5,325 bases of DNA from Sulfurovum sp. bin170 (GTDB taxonomy: Bacteria; Campylobacterota; Campylobacteria; Campylobacterales; Sulfurovaceae). The notes beneath the pieces are model-generated. The model saw only the letters and a program-made list of their open reading frames with translations, was not told the DNA's origin and made no database searches. The DNA lies in the NCBI RefSeq assembly GCF_010892395.1, contig NZ_JAACKB010000140.1:1-5325 (forward strand). Direction: 5' to 3'. Below, piece after piece: positions 1 through 5,325 of the stretch (position 1 is the stretch's first letter; every line of letters begins with the position of its first letter). The position numbers and the translations under genes are program-made.

Positions 1-644
1 ACAGAACGCATCTTCCCAGATACAGAAAAGTGTAGATAACTCTTCATTCGCAGAGGGTGACCATCTATCACTTTTCTATAGATAGAGACCGAGAGAGTCC
101 CCTTTTCTGTTTTGACAGAACTAGTTTTGTCAAGCCACAATCTAGCATTTTGGTCAACAGATGTAGAGACTTTTTTACCATTTTTATATAGATTTACCAA
201 TGCAATAGCATGAGGAAGTTGAAGATATTTTAGATTTTCTCTCCAAGGTATAGAGCCTGTAATAGTGTGGGTTCCCTTGTCCAATATCAGAGTAGCTTTT
301 GAATTCAAATCGAGAACTATCGCCTTTTTCCCATTTACAGTGACATCCTCTACCCAAGTGAGATGAGCAGATGGCAGAGTGACTTTAGTTTTATCTCTGT
401 ATAAAGTAACTGACATGTTAAAGTCTAATTTTTGATTAGTTAAATCTACAGCAATATCTCTAAACCAAGAGCATTGCGATTTTCCTGTTTGATAATCTAT
501 AGGACACTCTCTATCTTTTATATCATCTAAAACCCAATCTTTCCACTCTATTAGGGATGAGGGGATTTTGTTCTCATCTATGGAGTATAAGGAGTTAGTC
601 AAAAGTAGGAGAGATATAATAATGATATAAAGAGATTTTAACAT
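1..644 (-). CDS. N-terminus of a large exported protein of unknown function (partial, runs off the left edge)
   Basis: The frame is open from an ATG at 644 to the window edge, giving 214 codons with no stop, so the C-terminus is missing. The start is well supported: AAGGA lies six bases before the ATG, and an extended -10 box sits about 28 bases upstream. Residues 1-21 look like a Sec signal peptide: Lys at position 3, then a hydrophobic run of Ile and Leu, with likely cleavage near NSLYS. The mature part is rich in beta-strand-like segments and has two cysteines (C47, C58) in a CP-x9-C-SW context, Trp-rich stretches (EWKDWVL, LTWVEDV, SIPWREN) and a late YRKVIDGHPLR motif. From memory this pattern (IP..L..W..WVL....CP, then NG, G.H...G...W, and YR...DG.PLR) matches the start of very large (over 1000 residues) uncharacterised proteobacterial envelope proteins. 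That family assignment is recollection, not a search. No catalytic motif is visible, so no function is proposed. Confidence 0.8.
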   Translation of the reverse strand, partial: MLKSLYIIIISLLLLTNSLYSIDENKIPSSLIEWKDWVLDDIKDRECPIDYQTGKSQCSWFRDIAVDLTNQKLDFNMSVTLYRDKTKVTLPSAHLTWVEDVTVNGKKAIVLDLNSKATLILDKGTHTITGSIPWRENLKYLQLPHAIALVNLYKNGKKVSTSVDQNARLWLDKTSSVKTEKGTLSVSIYRKVIDGHPLRMKSYLHFSVSGKMRS

Positions 645-671
645 GAAGTATCCTTTTATGTTTAATTTAAA

Positions 672-680
672 ATTATAACA
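672..680 (-). promoter_or_regulatory. Extended -10 promoter element for the gene at 1-644
   Basis: On the minus strand this reads TGTTATAAT, a perfect TATAAT preceded by TGn (extended -10). It sits 27 bases before the ATG at 644, so the predicted transcript starts near 665 with a leader of about 20 nt that contains the AAGGA ribosome binding site. At a 17-bp spacing the -35 position (695-700) reads AAGTTT, which is poor. Weak or absent -35 boxes are normal for the vegetative sigma factor in Campylobacterota. The flanks are very AT-rich. Confidence 0.7.
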
Positions 681-788
681 TTAATTTGGGTAATAAACTT
701 TATCTTTTTAGACAAAAGTGTGTGCAATTACACAAAGGAGTTGGAATGATTACTTTAAATAAAAGAACACTAATATACGCCAATTAAA

Positions 789-812
789 GGTGCGATGGCA
801 ATCGCACCCTAC
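789..812 (-). repeat. REP-like palindrome A, copy 1 (GTAG head on the minus strand)
   Basis: A perfect 8-bp stem, GGTGCGAT (789-796) and ATCGCACC (801-808), closes a 4-nt loop GGCA and is followed by CTAC (809-812), which is GTAG on the minus strand. A GTAG tetranucleotide next to a GC-rich palindrome is the hallmark of REP sequences mobilised by RAYT (TnpA-REP) transposases. The element matches copy 2 in inverted orientation at 23 of 24 bases, the only difference lying in the loop. Its GC content is clearly above the surroundings. Assignment to a RAYT system is inferred, as no transposase is in the window. Confidence 0.75.
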
Positions 813-830
813 ATATGGTATAATACCCCA

Positions 831-851
831 TTCCAACCTAACCCGTTGGAA
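831..851. repeat. Hairpin inside the spacer of the REP-like pair
   Basis: TTCCAAC (831-837) and GTTGGAA (845-851) form a perfect 7-bp stem with the 7-nt loop CTAACCC. It lies between the two inverted REP-like copies, just right of a TATAAT on the plus strand (819-824, itself within the near-palindrome GGTAT-A-ATACC, 817-827). There is no downstream U-tract on either strand, so it does not look like an intrinsic terminator. It may be a structural part of a composite repeat element or of a small transcript; neither can be decided here. Confidence 0.5.
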
Positions 852-907
852 AATTTAAATCGAAAATTGCAAAACTACTCACCAAACAGAATTGTCAAAG
901 GTCTAGC

Positions 908-931
908 GTAGGGTGCGATTGCTATCGCACC
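908..931 (+). repeat. REP-like palindrome A, copy 2 (GTAG head on the plus strand)
   Basis: GTAG (908-911) is followed by GGTGCGAT (912-919), loop TGCT (920-923) and ATCGCACC (924-931), again a perfect 8-bp stem with a 4-nt loop. It is the inverted partner of the copy at 789-812. The two GTAG heads face each other across the 95-nt spacer. Similarity stops exactly at the edges of the 24-base unit: neither flank matches, which fits a discrete mobile repeat rather than a larger duplication. Confidence 0.75.
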
Positions 932-944
932 AACTCCAAATCTC

Positions 945-970
945 GTAGGTCGGACTGCCCTCTGCCCGAC
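945..970 (+). repeat. REP-like palindrome B (GTAG head, GTCGG/CCGAC stem)
   Basis: GTAG (945-948) is followed by GTCGG (949-953), a 12-nt interior ACTGCCCTCTGC, and CCGAC (966-970). The head matches that of palindrome A, but the stem differs and is shorter (5 bp, with an imperfect interior). The opening GTAGGTCGG strongly resembles REP units described in other proteobacteria. It lies 13 nt right of copy 2 and in the same orientation. The imperfect stem may mean an older, decayed copy or a separate family. Confidence 0.6.
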
Positions 971-979
971 ATAAAATAC

Positions 980-994
980 ACCAAACGCTTTGGT
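980..994 (-). terminator. Weak candidate terminator behind the metG-linked gene
   Basis: ACCAAA (980-985) and TTTGGT (989-994) form a 6-bp stem with the 3-nt loop CGC (GCG on the minus strand). On the minus strand it is followed by GTATTTTAT, which is T-rich but not a clean U-tract. It lies about 60 nt beyond the stop at 1056, in the direction of transcription. The stem is short and AT-rich, so intrinsic termination here would be weak. Confidence 0.25.
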
Positions 995-1055
995 AAGGCT
1001 TCTTATCTTTTAGAGAAGATGATACATACCAATTCCAAGTGTGCCAAGAGCTTCA

Positions 1056-2036
1056 CTAAAAAAGCGAATACTCCTCTCTAATCTTAGGCAACATCCCCTT
1101 ATCAAGAGCATATACAAACGCATAGTTAAAATAGGCGTTTTTCAAAATCTCTCTAGCCTCATCTACACCCTCATACCAATTTGGTCTATCCACACCATCT
1201 ACTTTTGTTTTTGGAGGAGTCATAACAATGGTTTTGACCCACGCACCGTTATATCTTACATACTCTCTAGCTTTGTTTATATCTTTTAAATTATCAGTAA
1301 AAATAGCCACTTTGTCACTCTTGCTAGGATTCATAACATTCAAAAAACCATCAATAAACACAGGAACAAAATGTTTCGTATATTTTACTCTATCCAAATC
1401 ATACGGTAGGTGATGTTTGTCACAAAACTCTACTACTCTCTGTAGATAGTCCACATGAAAAGGGGTAATATCCTTCTCTTGATAGATGTAGCCATTGATT
1501 TTAAATGTGGTCTTGAAGAGTGTATCGGTGATAATTTCACAACTCGCATCTTTGTTCAAGATAGATACATCTGGTTTTATCATCTTCATTAGCTCATCAT
1601 TGGTTCCTACGAACATCTTTGCATTTGAGTTCAAAACTTTCTCAAACATCTTTCGCCAATCAGCTGGTAAAATTTCGATATTGTTCTTTTGTGTTACTAC
1701 CATTTTGAGAAATGACAACTCATGCTCATTAAAGAGATAGAAATTCGCCTCACGAGAGATTAGAACATATCGAATCAGTCTAAAAGATGCTTTTTGAATA
1801 TCTTTTACCTGAATCCATGCTACCTCATCATCGCTAATCTTGATATCAGGGTCTGAGAATATAATTGCGTAAGCACCATTGGCTAAAGCTTTTGCAATAT
1901 CTTCACTCTCGTTGGAGATAAAAAGGTCACCCTCTTCTACTTTTGAGGGATAGACGGTTACAGAGTTGATAGCGGTAATGGTAGGTTCAGACATGACTGT
2001 ACCATCTGTTAAGTTTAATAAATCTTCTATTTTCAT
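1056..2036 (-). CDS. Conserved protein with MurE/MurF-like N-terminal domain but no ATP-binding loop
   Basis: A 326-residue soluble protein with no signal peptide or membrane segment. Its first ~60 residues resemble the N-terminal (UDP-precursor-binding) domain of Mur ligases: an ITAINSVTVYPSKV stretch, then EEGDLFIS (residues 34-41), then ALANGAYAIIFS (50-61), like the family pattern 'S+KV..GDLF.A....dg..fi..A...GA.a.i'. The GxxGKT P-loop that should follow in a Mur ligase is absent; the rest has no motif I recognise. It is therefore unlikely to be an active ATP-dependent ligase. The ATG at 2036 follows metG by 19 nt with AGAGG upstream, so it is very likely co-transcribed with metG. From memory a gene of this kind often follows metG in Campylobacterota and is listed as hypothetical or 'peptidoglycan synthetase'. 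The Mur resemblance is my reading of the sequence, and the true role is unknown. Confidence 0.88.
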   Translation of the reverse strand: MKIEDLLNLTDGTVMSEPTITAINSVTVYPSKVEEGDLFISNESEDIAKALANGAYAIIFSDPDIKISDDEVAWIQVKDIQKASFRLIRYVLISREANFYLFNEHELSFLKMVVTQKNNIEILPADWRKMFEKVLNSNAKMFVGTNDELMKMIKPDVSILNKDASCEIITDTLFKTTFKINGYIYQEKDITPFHVDYLQRVVEFCDKHHLPYDLDRVKYTKHFVPVFIDGFLNVMNPSKSDKVAIFTDNLKDINKAREYVRYNGAWVKTIVMTPPKTKVDGVDRPNWYEGVDEAREILKNAYFNYAFVYALDKGMLPKIREEYSLF

Positions 2037-2055
2037 AATATTGTTAACCTCTTAC

Positions 2056-4002
2056 CTAGCTTATCGGAGTACCGATTGTTTTTGGTTTCTCTGGACGAAT
2101 GAGAGATAGACCATCTGCATCTTTGGCCGCTAATAACATACCCTCACTCTTCATACCCATGAGCTTTGCTGGTTTCAGATTTGCAACCAGACAAGCTTGT
2201 GTTCCCACTAAATCATCAGGGCTATACCACTCCTTGATACCTGCAACAACCTGTCTTGGCTTATCTTCACCGATGTCAACTTGAAGAAGCAGAAGTTTTT
2301 TGCTCTTTTTTACCTCTTCAGCTTTAACTATAGTTCCTATCTTTAGAGATGTTGCAAAAAACTGGTCGATTCCTATAAGTGCAATACCTTCAGTTTTTTT
2401 GACCTCTTTTTTCTTATCTTCACTCTTTTTAGGCTCCTCTGCAGGTTTTTTCTCAACAAGCAGTTGTCCCTCTATTCGTGGGAAGAGTGGGTCTCTCTTT
2501 GCAGTTGTAAACGGAACCAATATCTCACCATTTCGAATAACTTTCTCAAAACTCTCTGGCGTTATCTCAAAACCTAAAGCATTACAGATAATAGTTGTAG
2601 TCTTTGGCATGACAGCATGTAGCATCAACGATACCTTTGCCAAGATAGTAGCAATAAGCCCATTTAGAGCCATCGTCTCCTCTGTTTTTCCCTCTTTTAT
2701 CATTGTCCACGGTTGGTATCTATCTATAGCTCTATTTGCCACAGTTAGTGGTCTCCAAAGCTCTTCGAGATATCTGTGCAACTGAAGCTCAAAAAGCATA
2801 GGCTCTAGTTTGTCAAGAGAAATTTGCACCTCATCTAGCTCTGCTTTGTAGTATTTCTCTACCAAATCACACTCTACTCTACCCTCAAAATATTTTCCAC
2901 TCATACCAATCAGACGATTCAGCAGATTCCCAAGGTCGTTACCCAAATCAGAGTTGATTCTATCTATTAATGCTTTTTGAGAGAAGTCTCCATCTCCACC
3001 AAAAGGAACCTCACGAAGCATAAAATATCTAAAGTTCTCCAAACCATAAGCGTCTGCAACCTCTTTTGGGTTGACTACATTGCCTTTTGATTTGCTCATC
3101 TTCTCACCATTTCGAGTCCACCAACCGTGAGCTCCGATGTGTTTTGGCAGAGGCAAATCCAAACTCATCAAAAATGCTGGCCAGTAGATAGCGTGAAATC
3201 GTAGAATATCTTTACCAATCAGATGAACTCTAGCAGGCCAAAACTCCATATTTTTCTCATCATCACCATAACCAAGAGCCGTCACATAATTCATCAGAGC
3301 ATCAAGCCAAACATACATTACATGTTTTGGGTCATCAAAACTCTCTGGAATCTTTACACCCCAATCAAAGCTAGTTCTTGTCACAGAGAGGTCATTTAGC
3401 CCACCCTCTACAAAACGGATGACCTCATTTCTCTTGCTTCTTGGCAAAATACAGTCAGGAGTATCTCTATACCAAGCCAGTAATCTATCTTCATAATCAG
3501 ATAGTCTAAAGAAGTAGCTCTCCTCCTCAACTATGTTTGTACTTTTGCCACAATCAGGACAAAACTCGCCATCAACTAGCTGTAGTTCTGGAAAAAATGT
3601 CTCACATGAAATACAGTAGTGACCTTTGTAGGTATCTTTGTAGATGTCACCATTTTCGTGCATAGTTGTAAAAGCTTTCTGAACACCTTTTTTGTGATAC
3701 TCATCAGTAGTTCGGATAAATTTATCGTAAGAGATGTCAAATTCATCCCATAGAGTTCTAAAAGTTGCAGAGATTTCATCAGCATACTCTTTTGTATCTC
3801 TACCCCGTTTTTTGGCAGACTCCTCTATCTTTTGACCATGTTCGTCGGTTCCTGTCAAAAAGAAAGTGTTGTGACCGATAAGGCGAGAGTATCGTGCTAG
3901 TGTATCAGCGATAATAGTTGTGTATGCGTGTCCGATATGAGCAACATCATTGACATAATAGATAGGTGTTGTGATATAAGATGATTTGTGGCAAGATGAC
4001 AT
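2056..4002 (-). CDS. metG: Methionine--tRNA ligase (methionyl-tRNA synthetase)
   Basis: A cytoplasmic class I aminoacyl-tRNA synthetase that attaches methionine to elongator and initiator tRNA-Met using ATP. The 648-residue protein is complete. The Rossmann catalytic core carries HIGH at 22-25 and KMSKS at 301-305. The connective-peptide insertion has a single zinc knuckle, C130-x2-C133 with C148-x2-C151, as in the one-zinc MetG2 type. FLTGTDEHGQK (48-58), YVWLDALMNY (230-239) and GKDILRFHAIYWPA (263-276) are typical core motifs. The helical anticodon-binding domain spans roughly 345-500, with the conserved YQPW at 429-432. A Lys/Glu-rich linker (about 517-538) leads to a C-terminal OB-fold tRNA-binding domain of the Trbp111/EMAP II type (about 543-648; FFATSLKIGTIV, QVVAGI, NLKPAKLMGMKSEGML). 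The ATG at 4002 has AAGGAA about eight bases upstream. The gene is followed after 19 nt by the Mur-like gene. There is no T-box leader, as expected outside Firmicutes. Confidence 0.98.
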   Translation of the reverse strand: MSSCHKSSYITTPIYYVNDVAHIGHAYTTIIADTLARYSRLIGHNTFFLTGTDEHGQKIEESAKKRGRDTKEYADEISATFRTLWDEFDISYDKFIRTTDEYHKKGVQKAFTTMHENGDIYKDTYKGHYCISCETFFPELQLVDGEFCPDCGKSTNIVEEESYFFRLSDYEDRLLAWYRDTPDCILPRSKRNEVIRFVEGGLNDLSVTRTSFDWGVKIPESFDDPKHVMYVWLDALMNYVTALGYGDDEKNMEFWPARVHLIGKDILRFHAIYWPAFLMSLDLPLPKHIGAHGWWTRNGEKMSKSKGNVVNPKEVADAYGLENFRYFMLREVPFGGDGDFSQKALIDRINSDLGNDLGNLLNRLIGMSGKYFEGRVECDLVEKYYKAELDEVQISLDKLEPMLFELQLHRYLEELWRPLTVANRAIDRYQPWTMIKEGKTEETMALNGLIATILAKVSLMLHAVMPKTTTIICNALGFEITPESFEKVIRNGEILVPFTTAKRDPLFPRIEGQLLVEKKPAEEPKKSEDKKKEVKKTEGIALIGIDQFFATSLKIGTIVKAEEVKKSKKLLLLQVDIGEDKPRQVVAGIKEWYSPDDLVGTQACLVANLKPAKLMGMKSEGMLLAAKDADGLSLIRPEKPKTIGTPIS

Positions 4003-4047
4003 AGTAGTGGTTCCTTAAACAGATGAGTTTAGTTTTTTAAAAGTGCC

Positions 4048-4053
4048 ATTTTA
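4048..4053 (-). promoter_or_regulatory. Possible -10 box for metG
   Basis: The 77-nt gap between the cytochrome stop and metG is AT-rich and on the minus strand contains TAAAAT here, 45 nt before the metG ATG, which would give a leader of about 40 nt. It overlaps the palindrome TTTAGCTAAA (4050-4059). There is no convincing -35. The gap size suggests metG has its own promoter, but read-through from the kinase-cytochrome unit is also possible, because no terminator is visible between them. Confidence 0.3.
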
Positions 4054-4079
4054 GCTAAATATTACTTTTATATGAATTG

Positions 4080-4484
4080 CTATTTTAATTTATTACGAAC
4101 ATTATACAAATCCCAATATATATCTATAGCTTTAGTCAAGTCTTCATCACTCAAAAGTGACTTCTCTTTTACAGAAAATCTCTCCAAGAACAGATCTGAC
4201 ATAATAGAATCCTCTTTCATCGGTTTTTTCAAAAACTGTTTTAGTGTTAATTTTACACTCATCTCTCCACTATACGCCTTGAGATATTTCATAAACATCC
4301 CCTCTAAAGTTGTAGGCATAGCATATTTATGGCAGGGGATGCAGTTTCCCTCATATATATTTGTCTCTTGTAAATTTATTGAGCTTGTTATAATCGTTAT
4401 ATTTCTCTCTGTTCTACCGTCTACTTCTGCTATAGATAGTGAGAAAATAGTCCCTATGATTACTGCAATTCTAACTATTTTCAT
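4080..4484 (-). CDS. Small secreted monohaem c-type cytochrome
   Basis: A 134-residue protein with an N-terminal signal peptide (MKIVRIAVIIGTIFSLSIA, cleavage likely near A19/E20), so it should act in the periplasm. It has one haem c attachment site, C48-I-P-C51-H52, in the context EGNCIPCHK. The part after it is helical and charged, with M89 and M95 as candidate sixth (distal) haem ligands; the C-terminal LSDEDLTKAIDIYWDLY resembles the last helix of small cytochromes c. I associate this layout (CxxCH, a long middle, FL+.P.KE.SI, and LSDE.L..A..IYW) with short cytochromes common in Campylobacterota. The partner and role in electron transfer are not known. The ATG at 4484 has AAAGG upstream and overlaps the end of the kinase gene by 14 nt, so translation is probably coupled. 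It could be a redox partner of the kinase sensor or simply an operon neighbour. Confidence 0.88.
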   Translation of the reverse strand: MKIVRIAVIIGTIFSLSIAEVDGRTERNITIITSSINLQETNIYEGNCIPCHKYAMPTTLEGMFMKYLKAYSGEMSVKLTLKQFLKKPMKEDSIMSDLFLERFSVKEKSLLSDEDLTKAIDIYWDLYNVRNKLK

Positions 4485-5325
4485 CTGACTTACCTTTTGG
4501 AAAATTTACTCGGATAGATGTTCCCTCTCCAAATTTTGAGCTGACCAGTATTTTGAGACTATACTCATCTGCTATAGCTTTGACAATATTAAGACCTATA
4601 CCAAAACCACCCTCGGAACTACTAAATCGACTATATCTCTCAAACATAGCTTTTGTTTGATCGGATTTCATACCAATTCCCGTATCTTTTACGATGAAGT
4701 AATCCTCTCGCAACACTATATTTATCTCTCCAGAGCGTCTATTGTATTTAATCGCATTTGAGATAAGGTTATCAACTATTCTGGCAATCTTTACAGAGTC
4801 TATAAACAGCTTACTATCTTCTAAATCTAAACTACATGAGATTCGTTTTGAATTTGCTAAGAGAAAAAAGTAGTTTGCTCTATCTTGTATAAGTACTTTG
4901 AGGTCAACCCACTCATCATTTGAGCTTCGATTGTGTCCAAGTGAGAGAAAAGTCAAATCTTGATAGAGATGAGAGACTGTTTTGGCAGCGATATTGATTC
5001 TATCTATCTTTTTCATATTTTTTACGGTCATCGTCTCTCTATCTATCATCTCAACATTTGCTAGGATAGCCGAGATTGGAGTATTTAGCTCATGTGTTGT
5101 ATCTTTTATAAAGTTATCAAGAAGATTAACAGAGTCCTTCATGGGTTTGAGAAGTATCCTTACAAAAAAGAGTGCAAAAATTCCTAACACAAGCAGACCA
5201 ATAGTGCCAAATACTATAATTTTTGTTATGGCAATATTATGCCATTCTCTATCTTCTGGAATCTCAATAAAAAGATACATAGCACCCAGATAGTAGTCAT
5301 CAAGATATTTAACAAAATGTATACT
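4471..5325 (-). CDS. Membrane-bound sensor histidine kinase, C-terminal part (partial at right edge)
   Basis: The transmitter half of a two-component sensor. The frame stays open to the window edge for 15 codons beyond an internal Met at 5280, so the true start is outside and the visible fragment is 284 residues. Numbering from that Met: residues 20-44 form a transmembrane helix, preceded by the end of an extracytoplasmic region (…YLGAMYLFIEIPEDREW). The HisKA dimerisation domain follows, with the phosphoacceptor His63 in FIKDTTHELNTPISAI (57-72; His codon at 5092-5094). The HATPase_c domain carries the N box DNLISNAIKYN (170-180), G1 box VKDTGIGM (197-204), F box MFERYSRF (212-219) and G2 box GGFGIGL (224-230). 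All key residues are present, so it should be active. There is no clear HAMP domain: the helix runs almost straight into the H box through about 15 residues. The response regulator is not in the window and is probably encoded upstream, to the right. Ligand unknown. Confidence 0.95.
   Translation of the reverse strand, partial: SIHFVKYLDDYYLGAMYLFIEIPEDREWHNIAITKIIVFGTIGLLVLGIFALFFVRILLKPMKDSVNLLDNFIKDTTHELNTPISAILANVEMIDRETMTVKNMKKIDRINIAAKTVSHLYQDLTFLSLGHNRSSNDEWVDLKVLIQDRANYFFLLANSKRISCSLDLEDSKLFIDSVKIARIVDNLISNAIKYNRRSGEINIVLREDYFIVKDTGIGMKSDQTKAMFERYSRFSSSEGGFGIGLNIVKAIADEYSLKILVSSKFGEGTSIRVNFPKGKSDENS

Larger units (their letters stand above)
645..1055. other. 411-nt intergenic region with REP-like repeats and a promoter
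   Basis: This is the only long non-coding stretch in the window. From left to right it holds: the ribosome binding site and -10 box of the leftward gene (651-680); a small dyad TGTGT-n6-ACACA (719-734); a 13-codon ORF on the plus strand with a good Shine-Dalgarno (746-787); an inverted pair of GTAG-headed palindromes (789-812 and 908-931) around a 95-nt spacer that contains TATAAT (819-824) and a hairpin (831-851); a third GTAG-headed palindrome of different sequence (945-970); a small hairpin (980-994); and about 60 nt without recognisable structure before the stop of the next gene. I found no tRNA, riboswitch or substantial ORF here. Confidence 0.75.

Noticed and set aside
789..970. CRISPR-like array
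   Set aside because: Only two related units occur, they are inverted rather than direct, and spacing and unit structure do not fit a CRISPR array.
1041..1740. Three short plus-strand open frames opposite the Mur-like gene
   Set aside because: They are antisense shadows of a well-supported coding sequence, with no motif and no conserved spacing.
2300..2785. 161-codon open frame on the plus strand inside metG
   Set aside because: It is fully antisense to the conserved metG coding sequence, has a Ser/Phe-rich composition typical of reverse frames, and has no ribosome binding site that would justify it.
4050..4059. Perfect palindrome TTTAGCTAAA as a regulator site
   Set aside because: It is a short AT-rich palindrome that can easily arise by chance in this base composition and overlaps a possible -10 box.
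4003..4079. T-box or other riboswitch in the metG leader
   Set aside because: The gap is only 77 nt, AT-rich, with no specifier-loop-like structure or T-box consensus.
4072..4488. 138-codon open frame on the plus strand opposite the cytochrome gene
   Set aside because: The minus-strand frame has a signal peptide, a CxxCH haem motif and an operon arrangement; the plus-strand frame shows no recognisable feature.
1..5325. A multi-gene undescribed defence or mobile system
   Set aside because: The complete genes are housekeeping or ordinary signalling/electron-transfer genes; no nuclease, integrase, toxin or reverse transcriptase signature is visible on either strand.

Overview
The window is 5.3 kb of AT-rich DNA with every supported gene on the minus strand. 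It most likely comes from a free-living or sulfur-oxidising member of the Campylobacterota (epsilonproteobacteria; Sulfurimonas/Sulfurovum-like). This is inferred from the protein style, from a P-loop-less Mur-ligase-like gene directly behind metG, from a small c-type cytochrome of a type I associate with this phylum, and from a strong extended TATAAT -10 box without a good -35. No database search was possible, so the placement is an inference.

Reading in the direction of transcription (right to left): a sensor histidine kinase enters from the right edge (4471-5325, N-terminus outside). Its stop lies inside the start of a small secreted monohaem cytochrome c (4080-4484; 14-nt overlap), so the two are almost certainly one translationally coupled unit. 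After a 77-nt AT-rich gap comes methionyl-tRNA synthetase metG (2056-4002), complete and with all catalytic, zinc-binding and C-terminal tRNA-binding elements. It is followed after 19 nt by a conserved protein of unknown function whose N-terminus resembles the substrate domain of MurE/MurF but which lacks the ATP-binding loop (1056-2036).

Next is a 411-nt non-coding stretch (645-1055). It carries three REP-like palindromes, each headed by GTAG. Two form a nearly perfect inverted pair around a 95-nt spacer; the third has a different palindrome. The same stretch holds the promoter of the last gene and a very short ORF with a good ribosome binding site.

The final gene (1-644) starts here and leaves the window at its left edge. 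It encodes the N-terminus of an exported protein of unknown function that resembles a family of very large uncharacterised proteobacterial envelope proteins.

Functionally the window joins a signalling/redox module, a housekeeping translation gene with its usual unknown partner, and the start of an envelope protein gene. I see no clear new defence or mobile system. The most unusual part is the REP-like cluster at 789-970.
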